From an uncultured bacterium (GTDB lineage: Bacteria; Acidobacteriota; Thermoanaerobaculia; Multivoradales; JAHEKO01): DNA of 5,528 bases. The notes under the pieces were generated by a model. The model saw only the letters and a list, made by a program, of their open reading frames with translations. It was not told where the DNA came from and did no database searches. Where the stretch lies: positions 1 to 5,528 of the forward strand of contig CALILB010000317.1 in assembly GCA_938016625.1 (NCBI GenBank). Direction: 5' to 3'. Made by a program: the position numbers and the translations under genes. This document shows, one piece after another, positions 1-5,528 of this stretch. The stretch's first letter is position 1. The number at the start of each line of letters is the position of its first letter.

Positions 1-307
1 GAGCGACAAAAAGCAATGGACCCTGCGTTGTCCCGAATGCGAAGCGACCCTGGTGATCGATGCGGCCACCGGCGAGGTCATCTCACATCGGGCGATCAAG
101 AAGCCCCCAGCCGAGGGCAAGGACATGGAGACTCTCCTGGCCGAGCTCGAACAGGAGAAGGCGGAGGCCGAGAGCGTCTTCGACCGCGAGATGGCGGCCA
201 TGGAGGACCGGGACCGGCTGCTCGAGGAGAAATTCCAGCAGGCCCTGAAGAGGGCCGAGGAAGATCCTGACGACGAACCGCCGCTCCGCCCCATCGATCT
301 CGACTGA
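1..307 (+). CDS. Small CxxC / coiled-coil protein of unknown function (5' edge cut)
   Basis: The open frame enters from the window edge at base 2 and ends at TGA 305-307. Its first residues read S-D-K-K-Q-W, and base 1 is a G, so the missing start is probably an ATG or GTG ending on base 1, giving a protein of about 102 residues. A GTG at 53 is an inferior start because it would discard the cysteine motif. Near the N-terminus (about residues 9-15) is LRCPECE, a single CPEC knuckle like half of a zinc ribbon. No second CxxC is visible, so metal binding would need a partner chain or dimerisation. Residues about 40-90 are rich in Glu, Lys, Leu and Arg with heptad-like spacing, predicting a coiled coil. 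The tail is acidic and proline-rich. I see no signal peptide, so it is probably cytoplasmic. I do not recognise a named family. A start codon just outside the window is an inference. Confidence 0.72.
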   Translation, partial: SDKKQWTLRCPECEATLVIDAATGEVISHRAIKKPPAEGKDMETLLAELEQEKAEAESVFDREMAAMEDRDRLLEEKFQQALKRAEEDPDDEPPLRPIDLD

Positions 308-355
308 GCCGAAGTCGGGATAGAATACCCGCCCCGCCAGCTGTGGAATCGAATC

Positions 356-364
356 AGAGGAGGT
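356..364 (+). promoter_or_regulatory. Shine-Dalgarno site that fixes the GTG start of the first M16 gene
   Basis: AGAGGAGGT is a near-perfect anti-16S match ending 7 bases before GTG 372. It supports GTG as the start codon, as does the clear signal peptide that begins directly there. Confidence 0.8.
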
Positions 365-371
365 CTAGATT

Positions 372-1751
372 GTGTTTATACAACCGCGTATTTTGACCAT
401 CGCCCTGTGCCTCGCCGGCGCCCTCGTGGTGATGCCGGCAGCCGCAGACGATATCTTCCCCCACAAGGTCCACCAGACCACTCTGGACAATGGCCTCAAG
501 GTGGTGGTGGTCCCCTACGACAGCCCGGGCACCGTCGCCTACTACGTCGTTGTCCGCACCGGTTCGCGCGACGAAGTCGAGCCCGGCCACAGCGGCTTTG
601 CCCATTTCTTCGAGCACATGATGTTTCGAGGCACGGAACGCTACTCCACCAACGCATACAACGATGTGATCAAGAAGATGGGCGCCGACACCAACGCCTA
701 CACCACCGACGACCGGACCGTCTACCACATGGTCGGCCCCGCGGCGGAGCTCGAGGTCATGATGGATCTCGAGTCGGATCGCTTCATAAACCTCGACTAC
801 AACGAAGAAGACTTCCGGCGCGAGGCGCTGGCAGTGCTGGGCGAGTACAACAAGAACATCTCCAATCCCTTTCTGCCGATGTACGAGCGGATGCGCGAGC
901 TCGCCTTCCAAAAGCACACCTACAGCCACACCACCATGGGCTTCCTGGCGGACATCAAGGCCATGCCCGACTACTACGACTACAGCCTCTCCTTCTTCGA
1001 TCGCTTCTACCGGCCGGAGAACATCGTGGTTCTGGTAGTGGGTGATGTCGAACCCGAGAAAGCCTTCGGCATGGCCAAGAATTACTACGGGGGTTGGGAG
1101 AAGGGCTACCAGCAACCCAAGATCGCCACCGAGCCGCCGCAGACCGAGACCAAAGAAGCGCACATCGACTGGGTCGCCCCCATCCGACCTCACATCATGG
1201 CGGGGTATCGGGTGCCGGCCTTTTCGGCCGCGACCGTCGACACCGCGACCCTCGATCTGATCAGCCAATTGCTGTTCAGTGAGTCGGCACCGCTCTACCA
1301 GAAGCTGGTGGTCGATGAGCAGTGGATGGACTATGTCTCGGGCAGCTACAGCGATCATCGGGATCCCTATCTGTTTATGATCTACGGCCGTATCAAGTCG
1401 GAAGACCTGGTGGACGACGTACAGGCGGCCATCGGCAAGGCCATTGCGGATCTGCAGGCGAATCCCGTCGATCCCGAGAAGCTCGAGCGGATCAAGTCTC
1501 ATCTGCGTTACAGCTTTGCGCTCAGCCTCGACAGCCCCAATGCCATCTCCGGCACCGTCACCAACTATCTGAGCCTCACCGGCGATCCGCTGACCGTCAA
1601 CGAGGTCTACGCGCAGTATCAGAAGGTCACACCGGCCGACATCCAGCGTATCGCCAAGGAGGTCTTCAAGCCCACCAACTACACCGTGGTCACGCTCTCT
1701 TATGCCGAGCCAAAAGAAGGCGAGGCCGAGGCGACCGCCGAGGGACGATAA
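372..1751 (+). CDS. M16-family zinc metalloprotease, catalytic subunit, exported
   Basis: This is a 459-residue peptidase of the pitrilysin/insulinase clan, the usual size for M16B subunits. Residues 1-25 form a signal peptide: a hydrophobic core followed by MPAAA, with likely cleavage before DD at 26. It should therefore act in the periplasm or be lipid-independent in the envelope. The N-terminal peptidase lobe spans about 35-185. It contains the inverted zinc motif H78-F-F-E81-H82, where H78 and H82 bind zinc and E81 activates water. E151 and E158, in FRREALAVLGE, match the accessory glutamate and third zinc ligand of pitrilysin, with 75 residues between H82 and E158. The second lobe spans about 190-435. 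In it, the place where single-chain enzymes carry the Arg/Tyr substrate pair reads LVVDEQWMDY, so the Arg is lost (V313). The enzyme probably needs the adjacent gene's product to bind peptide. The start is GTG with a strong Shine-Dalgarno site. The natural substrate cannot be read from sequence; peptide degradation in the envelope is the family role. Confidence 0.95.
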   Translation: MFIQPRILTIALCLAGALVVMPAAADDIFPHKVHQTTLDNGLKVVVVPYDSPGTVAYYVVVRTGSRDEVEPGHSGFAHFFEHMMFRGTERYSTNAYNDVIKKMGADTNAYTTDDRTVYHMVGPAAELEVMMDLESDRFINLDYNEEDFRREALAVLGEYNKNISNPFLPMYERMRELAFQKHTYSHTTMGFLADIKAMPDYYDYSLSFFDRFYRPENIVVLVVGDVEPEKAFGMAKNYYGGWEKGYQQPKIATEPPQTETKEAHIDWVAPIRPHIMAGYRVPAFSAATVDTATLDLISQLLFSESAPLYQKLVVDEQWMDYVSGSYSDHRDPYLFMIYGRIKSEDLVDDVQAAIGKAIADLQANPVDPEKLERIKSHLRYSFALSLDSPNAISGTVTNYLSLTGDPLTVNEVYAQYQKVTPADIQRIAKEVFKPTNYTVVTLSYAEPKEGEAEATAEGR

Positions 1752-1754
1752 GCC

Positions 1755-3263
1755 ATGTCGCGCACAAACCTGGTTACAGTCGCGATCCTCACCCTGTTGG
1801 CCGTGGGTGGGGTCGCCATCCCGGCTCCCGCTGCCGGTACCATCGACACCGTTACCCTTCCCAATCCGGACTCACCCATCATCGCGGTGCGATTGCTTTT
1901 CAAGACCGGCTCGATTCATGACCCGGAAGGCAAGGAGGGTCTCGCAGCGATCACCGGCCTGATGGTCGGTGAGGCGGGCACCCAGAAACGCTCCTACAGC
2001 GAGCTCATCGACGCCCTCTACCCGATGGCCTCATCCATCGAGATCGAGACCGACCGCGAGGTCACCGTCATCAGCGGCGAGGTACATCGCGAAAAGCTCG
2101 CAGAGTACACGGTGCTGCTGACCGAAGCCGTGCTCGAGCCGGCTTTCAGCGAGAGCGACTTCAGCCGCAACAAGGAGCAGGCGTTGGCCTACCTCACCAC
2201 GACGCTGCGGGCGACCAACGACGAGCTTCTGGGGCTGGAAGCTATCCAGCAGGTGATCTTCGACGGTCACCCCTACCAGCATTCGCCGGCTGGCACTGTG
2301 GAGGCCTTAAAGTCGATCACACTCGAGGACGTCAAGAATTTCTATCGGCATCACTACACCCAGGCCAACCTCATGCTGGGGGTCGCCGGGGGGTATCCGC
2401 AGGGCTACGTGGAGTCGCTGGAGAAGACCCTGGGCTCCCTGCCCGAAGGTGAGCCCGGCGAGCTCGCCGAGCTGCCGGAGCCGGCCACAGTCGAGGGCCG
2501 GCAGTTCACTCTCATCGACAAGGAGACCGACTCAGTGGGCATCCACATCGGCTACGCCCTGCCCATCAATCGCTCCGATCCCGACTACTACCCGCTGATG
2601 GTGGCCAACAGCTATCTCGGTGAGCACCGCACCTTCCACGGGCGTCTGATGCAGCAACTCCGGGGCCATCGGGGTCTCAACTACGGCGACTACTCCTATA
2701 TCGAGTACTGGCACCTGCCGCCCTTCACCATGAACCCCACACCCAACGTGCCCCGCCGTCAGCAGTACTTCTCGGTCTGGGTACGACCGGTGGTGCCCGC
2801 GACGGCCCACTTCGCCCTGCGTGACGCTCTATTCGAGGTCGATCGACTCGCCACCCGGGGTCTGACCCAGGAGGAGTTCGAGCTTGCCCGCGACTTCCTG
2901 GTCAACTACTCGAAGCTGTGGGGTCAGACGCTGCCCAATCGCCTGGCCTGGTACATGGATAGCCGCTACTACGGCATGCCCTACTACATCGACGAGATCG
3001 ACAAGCGCTTGAAAAAGCTGACGGTGGACGAGGTCAACGCGGCGGTCAAGAAGTACATCCGGACCGACGACTACCACGCGGTTCTGGTGACCAACAACGC
3101 CGGGGAGGTCAAGGCCTATCTGGAAGGCGACCAGCCCAGCCCGATGAAGTACAACACCCCACCGGACAAACCGGTGCTCGACGCCGATGTGACCATCCAG
3201 AAGATCAAGGTCGAGCCCGACACGATCTCGATCGTGCCCGTGGCAGAGATGTTTCAGAAGTAG
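1755..3263 (+). CDS. M16-family protein, non-catalytic substrate-binding subunit, exported
   Basis: This 502-residue M16 protein begins 3 bases after the previous stop, in the same frame, with GAGGGA at 1740-1745 as ribosome site. The two genes are almost certainly co-translated. Residues 1-27 look like a signal peptide (hydrophobic core, then APAA before GT). The N-lobe aligns well with its neighbour (EGKEGLAAITGLMVGEAGT against PGHSGFAHFFEHMMFRGT). However, the HxxEH is replaced by A65-I-T-G-L69, so zinc cannot be bound and this chain is inactive on its own. The second lobe (about 188-440) keeps LRGHRGLNY. R303 and Y310 have the spacing of the Arg/Tyr pair that holds the substrate backbone in insulinase-type enzymes. 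This split is the one known for heterosubunit M16B proteases: zinc site in one chain, Arg/Tyr in the other. The C-terminal ~50 residues extend beyond the usual fold and are rich in Pro, Lys and Asp. Heterodimer formation is inferred from this complementarity. Confidence 0.94.
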   Translation: MSRTNLVTVAILTLLAVGGVAIPAPAAGTIDTVTLPNPDSPIIAVRLLFKTGSIHDPEGKEGLAAITGLMVGEAGTQKRSYSELIDALYPMASSIEIETDREVTVISGEVHREKLAEYTVLLTEAVLEPAFSESDFSRNKEQALAYLTTTLRATNDELLGLEAIQQVIFDGHPYQHSPAGTVEALKSITLEDVKNFYRHHYTQANLMLGVAGGYPQGYVESLEKTLGSLPEGEPGELAELPEPATVEGRQFTLIDKETDSVGIHIGYALPINRSDPDYYPLMVANSYLGEHRTFHGRLMQQLRGHRGLNYGDYSYIEYWHLPPFTMNPTPNVPRRQQYFSVWVRPVVPATAHFALRDALFEVDRLATRGLTQEEFELARDFLVNYSKLWGQTLPNRLAWYMDSRYYGMPYYIDEIDKRLKKLTVDEVNAAVKKYIRTDDYHAVLVTNNAGEVKAYLEGDQPSPMKYNTPPDKPVLDADVTIQKIKVEPDTISIVPVAEMFQK

Positions 3264-3281
3264 GGGAGTGGCCCGGCCCCT
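3262..3281. terminator. Possible weak bidirectional terminator hairpin
   Basis: AGGGG at 3262-3266 can pair with CCCCT at 3277-3281 around a 10-base loop. It sits exactly in the 16-base gap between the convergent M16 operon and the winged-helix gene. There is no T-run on either strand and the stem is only 5 bp, so intrinsic termination is doubtful. Position is the main argument. Confidence 0.2.
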
Positions 3282-3801
3282 ATCTCGCCAAGGGGCAGTC
3301 GGCCGCTGTGACTCCGGCCTGGGTGTGGATCCAGGCCGTCATCTGGTCGTGAAGACCCGAGGCCACGGCCTCGTGATCGAGCCAGGCTCCGAGCAGCAGC
3401 CCGGTCAGCAGCAGGGTCGTCGGCAGCAGGAGCCGCCGACTCGAGGAACGGACCTCACCTGCTGTCGGCGCGGAAGAAACCACCTTGACCGCGGCCAGGA
3501 AACGATATCCCCGCCGGGGCAGGGTCTCCAGATACCGAGGCCTTTGGGCCGTATCGCCCAGGGCACGCCGTATCTGCCGGATGCAGTAGTTGAGTCCCTG
3601 ATCGTGATCGACAAAGGTCGTCGTCCCCCAGACCGCCTCATGGAGCTCACCTCTAGTCACCAACTCGCCCGGACGGCTGGTCAGCACTTCGAGGACTCTG
3701 GACGGTTGGTTCTGCAGCCCGACCCGCAGGCCACCCCTGGTCAGCTCACCTGAGGACGGGTCGAAACGGAATTCGTCGAACTGGCGCGATACGGTGCCCA
3801 T
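3280..3801 (-). CDS. Winged-helix (OmpR/PhoB-type) transcriptional regulator with one membrane span and a short tail
   Basis: The protein has 173 residues. Residues about 7-104 form a Trans_reg_C winged-helix DNA-binding domain: FDEFRFDPSSGEL, a helix ending RGELHEAVWG, the recognition-helix region LNYCIRQIRRALGD, and the wing YLETLPRRGYRF. There is no receiver domain. Residues about 124-141 (LLLPTTLLLTGLLLGAWL, after SRR) form one predicted transmembrane helix. About 32 residues follow, ending in ADCPLAR with a lone Cys at 169. The layout is that of CadC/ToxR-like one-component regulators: DNA binding inside, sensor outside. Related proteins normally carry a large sensor, TolB-like or TPR domain after the membrane helix, and here it is nearly absent. 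Either the protein is truncated or it relies on a partner. Start ATG 3799-3801 is preceded by AAGGG (complement of 3808-3812) six bases away. The ATG lies inside a 12-bp inverted repeat. The targets are unknown; the convergent protease operon and the upstream methyltransferase are the nearest candidates. Confidence 0.88.
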   Translation of the reverse strand: MGTVSRQFDEFRFDPSSGELTRGGLRVGLQNQPSRVLEVLTSRPGELVTRGELHEAVWGTTTFVDHDQGLNYCIRQIRRALGDTAQRPRYLETLPRRGYRFLAAVKVVSSAPTAGEVRSSSRRLLLPTTLLLTGLLLGAWLDHEAVASGLHDQMTAWIHTQAGVTAADCPLAR

Positions 3802-3850
3802 GGCTCGCCCTTTTCAGGTCCCTCATCCCTGAATACGAGCCATGGGCCAC
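3794..3850 (-). promoter_or_regulatory. Inverted repeat / mRNA hairpin enclosing the regulator's start codon
   Basis: GCCCATGGCTCG (3796-3807) and CGAGCCATGGGC (3836-3847) are perfect 12-bp reverse complements separated by 28 bases. Three more pairs form outside if one base is bulged. In the minus-strand transcript, the downstream arm contains the ATG of the winged-helix gene. The AAGGG ribosome site lies at the loop edge just before that arm. Folding would therefore bury the start codon. The same sequence could instead be a protein-bound operator. Both functions are inferred; the repeat itself is seen directly. Confidence 0.6.
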
Positions 3851-3870
3851 GATGTTCCAGGTCCCTCCTC
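3812..3870 (-). repeat. Two direct copies of a leader module (14 of 16 bases identical)
   Basis: TTYCAGGTCCCTCMTC occurs at 3812-3827 and 3855-3870, 43 bases apart. On the coding (minus) strand each copy reads GAGGGACCTG followed after 11 or 12 bases by CCATGG. The module as a whole thus repeats with a period of about 42-43 bases, close to four helical turns. The upstream copy overlaps the first two bases of the methyltransferase stop codon complement (3869-3871). It may be an old tandem duplication or a pair of binding sites for a winged-helix protein, which commonly binds direct repeats. Confidence 0.5.
3823..3843 (-). other. Possible six-codon upstream ORF in the regulator leader
   Basis: On the minus strand, ATG at 3843-3841 opens a mini-ORF reading M-A-R-I-Q-G and stopping at TGA 3825-3823, 21 bases before the regulator's ATG. 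It begins inside the upstream hairpin arm, so a ribosome reading it would melt that arm. Its own ribosome site is poor (GGAAC or a GAGGGA more than 15 bases away), and an ORF this short is easily chance. Confidence 0.15.
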
Positions 3871-4978
3871 AGAACATAGGGGTCGGAATGTCACCCCACA
3901 CGACGTGCGCCGGGGGGGTATCGACGTTCTGGACCCGCCGCTCGCCAAGATTCAGGTGAACCAGGAACAGGGGCTCGCGCCCGTAGGCGCGACGCACGAT
4001 GTCCACCCCGGTGCTGGCCGGAAAGTGCGTCCGCGCACGGGTCAGCAAGACCTTGAGCCGGTCGGGATCGTAGTCGGCCGGTGTCTGGTGCCCACCGGTT
4101 CCCGAGCGATAGGGCTCGGCCGGCAGATCCGCCAGGTACCAGGACTCGGGCAACACATAAGCCACATACCGAGAGTCTTTGTCCCGGCCGAGTGTCTCGG
4201 CGACCGCCGGAGCCGTCTGCGCCACGGCCCAGGCGCCTGACAGTTGCTCGTGGCTCAACAGGGCGGGCGACACCACCGCTGTCCGCTCTTCGTAGAACCC
4301 CGCCACCTGGCTCAGCGAAAAGTCTCTGAGGAGAAAACCCAAGGCCAAGGCAGTCCCGGCCAGGACCAACCATGCTCCGAGCAGAGAGGCGGGCGGGCGG
4401 CCGCCACCCGAGCCGGGCAGGAATCTCTCGACCCTGCGGGGAAGGAACCGTCCCGTCTTGTCGTGGTACGAGCGATAGCTCTCCCCAAACCGTTCCAGAC
4501 AGAGCTCCTCTTCGTGGCGAGCCAGCCAGGAGTAGAGAAAGAGCATGGTCACATACATGAGGAGCACGGTAAACCGGGGCCAGATGAGAAGAGTCCCCAG
4601 GCCCAAGATGGCGAGGGCCACGTACTGGGGATGGCGGACCACCCGGTAGAACCCGCTGGTCACGGCGCCCTTGCGGAAAAGCTTCGCCCAGTAGATCTGG
4701 ACAAAGGCAATGGCAAATCCGATCAACCCAGAGAGGATGAGGATTCCCGCCACACCCTTGACATACCCGAGCAACGGGCTCGTGGTCGCCGAGAAGTGGG
4801 GCAAGAAGAACCCGGTCAGCCACGAAGTCCAGGGCGACAGATGGAGCACGTTCAAGGTCGGGCCGTAGAGCGAATAGAAATAGAGGGCAAACGGGCTGAT
4901 CATAAAAAGGATCTCGAGCACAATCGCCACATAGAAGACCCACACAGCCGGGGTCAGCAGTTGTTTCCATCGAGGCAT
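3869..4978 (-). CDS. Integral-membrane methyltransferase (ICMT/PEMT-type) with an extra C-terminal domain
   Basis: The protein has 369 residues. Hydrophobic stretches at about 11-38, 72-97, 118-150 (probably two spans) and 199-217 make it an inner-membrane protein. Between them sits the hallmark of the isoprenylcysteine carboxyl methyltransferase / phospholipid N-methyltransferase fold: SGFYRVVRHPQY (108-119, with RHPQY at 115-119), then EEEL at 156-159 and FGESYRSYHDKTGRFLP at 164-180. These residues form the S-adenosylmethionine pocket in the family. Bacterial members methylate varied small or lipid substrates, and the substrate here cannot be told. Family proteins usually end near residue 190-220. 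This one continues about 150 residues past the last span in a soluble region (VAGFYEERTAVVSPALL ... VVWGDIPTPMF) that I do not recognise. The start is ATG 4976-4978, with a strong AAAGGAGT five bases upstream. It lies 163 bases downstream of the ACT gene and 67 bases upstream of the regulator gene, all on one strand. Cotranscription is possible but not shown. Confidence 0.88.
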   Translation of the reverse strand: MPRWKQLLTPAVWVFYVAIVLEILFMISPFALYFYSLYGPTLNVLHLSPWTSWLTGFFLPHFSATTSPLLGYVKGVAGILILSGLIGFAIAFVQIYWAKLFRKGAVTSGFYRVVRHPQYVALAILGLGTLLIWPRFTVLLMYVTMLFLYSWLARHEEELCLERFGESYRSYHDKTGRFLPRRVERFLPGSGGGRPPASLLGAWLVLAGTALALGFLLRDFSLSQVAGFYEERTAVVSPALLSHEQLSGAWAVAQTAPAVAETLGRDKDSRYVAYVLPESWYLADLPAEPYRSGTGGHQTPADYDPDRLKVLLTRARTHFPASTGVDIVRRAYGREPLFLVHLNLGERRVQNVDTPPAHVVWGDIPTPMF

Positions 4979-4983
4979 CGTTC

Positions 4984-4991
4984 ACTCCTTT
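4984..4991 (-). promoter_or_regulatory. Strong Shine-Dalgarno site of the membrane methyltransferase
   Basis: The complement reads AAAGGAGT, five bases before ATG 4976-4978. It decides this start and excludes the overlapping minus-strand frame that starts at about 4985. Confidence 0.75.
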
Positions 4992-5030
4992 CCGTCGTCT
5001 CTCGTTGTGCCGGCAATAGAGCTCCGGCTT

Positions 5031-5054
5031 CCTCTCTCCACTACGTGGAAGAGG
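5031..5054 (-). other. Imperfect hairpin between the ACT gene and the methyltransferase
   Basis: On the minus strand CCTCTTCCAC (complement of 5045-5054), loop GTA, and GTGGAGAGAGG (complement of 5031-5041) form a 10-bp stem with one bulged G. It ends about 52 bases before the methyltransferase ATG. No T-run follows, so it is not a standard intrinsic terminator. It may separate or stabilise transcripts. Nothing else convincing was seen in the 163-base gap 4979-5141. Confidence 0.35.
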
Positions 5055-5141
5055 CCGTGGGTGACATGAGGAGTGGATGAGGCGATGCTGAAACGCCGGT
5101 GAGGACGAGCTGTCGACTTGGCCCGGAGGCCGATACCAGGG

Positions 5142-5528
5142 TCAGGGATCAGATGCGCGATCGACTCGATGCCCCGCTCCACGCAAGGCGTTCACGGCTC
5201 GCTCGAGGTCCCCACCGCCGACCAGCAGGTAATCGGTGTCGAAGGTCGAGATCGCGAACAGGCTGACATCGGTCGCCGCCAGGACCGCGGTCAGAGAGGC
5301 GAGGATGCCGACCTCGGAGAATTCCAGAGGGCCTTCGACCCGCAGACACCTCCAGCCCTTCTTGCACCGGACCTCGGGCGGAACTACCTCCTGGAGGCAG
5401 ACCACCGACAGCTCATCGCTGGTCCGGGTGATCGAGAGAAAGGTGTCGGTGGGCGCCCAATCCGGCAGGGAAGAGTCCGCGTCCAATCGGCAGACGGCAA
5501 GAACCCAAGGCAGAATTGCCAGGTGAAG
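5142..5528 (-). CDS. ACT-domain protein (ACT_7-like), N-terminus beyond the window
   Basis: The open frame runs from the window end to TGA at 5144-5142, giving 128 visible residues. A TTG at 5484-5486 could be proposed as start. However, the frame continues upstream as LHLAILPWVLAVCRL and joins DADSSLPDWAPTDTFLSITRTSDELSVVC, which is the typical opening of this family (a short strand, then LAVCRL, then LPDW). The true start therefore lies at or just past base 5528. The C-terminal half carries the ACT fold: GWRCLRVEGPLEFSEVGILASL, then a helix and strand ending VSLFAISTFDTDYLLVGGGDLERAVNALRGAGH. ACT domains bind amino acids and regulate enzymes. Stand-alone small proteins of this type are common in bacteria, mostly without a defined role, and the ligand here is unknown. 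No signal peptide is expected, so it is probably cytoplasmic. The family match is strong; the function is not known. Confidence 0.88.
   Translation of the reverse strand, partial: LHLAILPWVLAVCRLDADSSLPDWAPTDTFLSITRTSDELSVVCLQEVVPPEVRCKKGWRCLRVEGPLEFSEVGILASLTAVLAATDVSLFAISTFDTDYLLVGGGDLERAVNALRGAGHRVDRASDP

Noticed and set aside
300..326. Possible sigma-70 promoter before the first M16 gene (TCGACT ... TAGAAT)
   Set aside because: The -10-like TAGAAT at 321-326 is fair, but the -35 match is 4 of 6 at a 15-base spacing and lies in the previous gene's end. This is not better than chance.
354..1502. Long open frame (382 codons) antisense to the first M16 gene
   Set aside because: It is the complement of a strongly supported protease with strict GC-biased codon use. 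Its product is Val/Gly/His-rich with no recognisable domain.
3268..3753. Plus-strand frame (161 codons) opposite the winged-helix gene
   Set aside because: Gln/Arg/Gly-rich shadow; the minus-strand reading has a full Trans_reg_C domain and a membrane helix.
3830..3858. Possible promoter for the winged-helix gene on the minus strand (TGGAAC, 18 bases, TATTCA)
   Set aside because: Both boxes are poor consensus matches, and the hairpin and repeats explain the conserved-looking sequence better.
3891..4985. Second minus-strand frame (364 codons) overlapping the methyltransferase
   Set aside because: The translation is Arg/Gly/Pro-rich shadow sequence. The alternative frame has the RHPxY methyltransferase motif, membrane spans and the better-placed ribosome site.
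4244..5080. Plus-strand frame (278 codons) opposite the methyltransferase
   Set aside because: Highly charged, low-complexity translation with no domain, explained as the antisense of a GC-rich gene.
4982..5182. Small minus-strand frame (66 codons) filling the gap between the ACT gene and the methyltransferase
   Set aside because: Basic Ser/Arg-rich composition with no recognisable motif, starting inside the well-supported ACT gene, with no clear ribosome site.
5484..5486. TTG as the start codon of the ACT-domain gene
   Set aside because: The frame stays open upstream to the window edge and encodes the family-typical LAVCRL opening, so the true start lies further upstream.

Overview
The window is a GC-rich bacterial chromosomal segment, tightly packed with genes. 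Nothing in it looks mobile: there are no transposases, tRNAs or CRISPR repeats. Three things point to a diderm (Gram-negative-type) bacterium: exported zinc-protease subunits with signal peptides, a membrane-anchored winged-helix regulator of the CadC/ToxR type, and a small CxxC/coiled-coil protein. The gene mix resembles Acidobacteriota (Thermoanaerobaculia-like) or a related deep lineage. That placement is an impression from protein style, not a proven assignment.

Left half, plus strand. At 1-307 lies a small CxxC plus coiled-coil protein of unknown function, whose start codon is cut by the window edge. At 372-1751 and 1755-3263 lie two M16-family (pitrilysin/insulinase-like) proteins separated by only 3 bases, so almost certainly one operon. 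The first carries the zinc site HxxEH...E. The second has lost that site but keeps the substrate-binding Arg/Tyr pair. This is the signature of a heterodimeric M16B protease, in which one subunit cuts and the other holds the substrate.

Right half, minus strand, converging on the protease operon. Read from right to left: an ACT-domain protein (5142-5528, its N-terminus running off the window), a membrane methyltransferase of the isoprenylcysteine methyltransferase (ICMT)/PEMT type with an unassigned C-terminal domain (3869-4978), and a small winged-helix DNA-binding protein with one membrane span (3280-3801). The regulator and the protease operon end 16 bases apart, tail to tail. The ACT gene and the methyltransferase are separated by 163 bases holding an imperfect hairpin and no convincing gene.

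The most unusual sequence is the 67-base leader between the methyltransferase stop and the regulator start. It holds a perfect 12-bp inverted repeat whose downstream arm contains the regulator's ATG. It also holds two copies of a GAGGGACCTG-N11/12-CCATGG module about 42 bases apart, and a six-codon mini-ORF starting in the upstream arm. This looks like a translational control element or an autoregulatory operator. No stretch longer than 300 bases lacks a gene.
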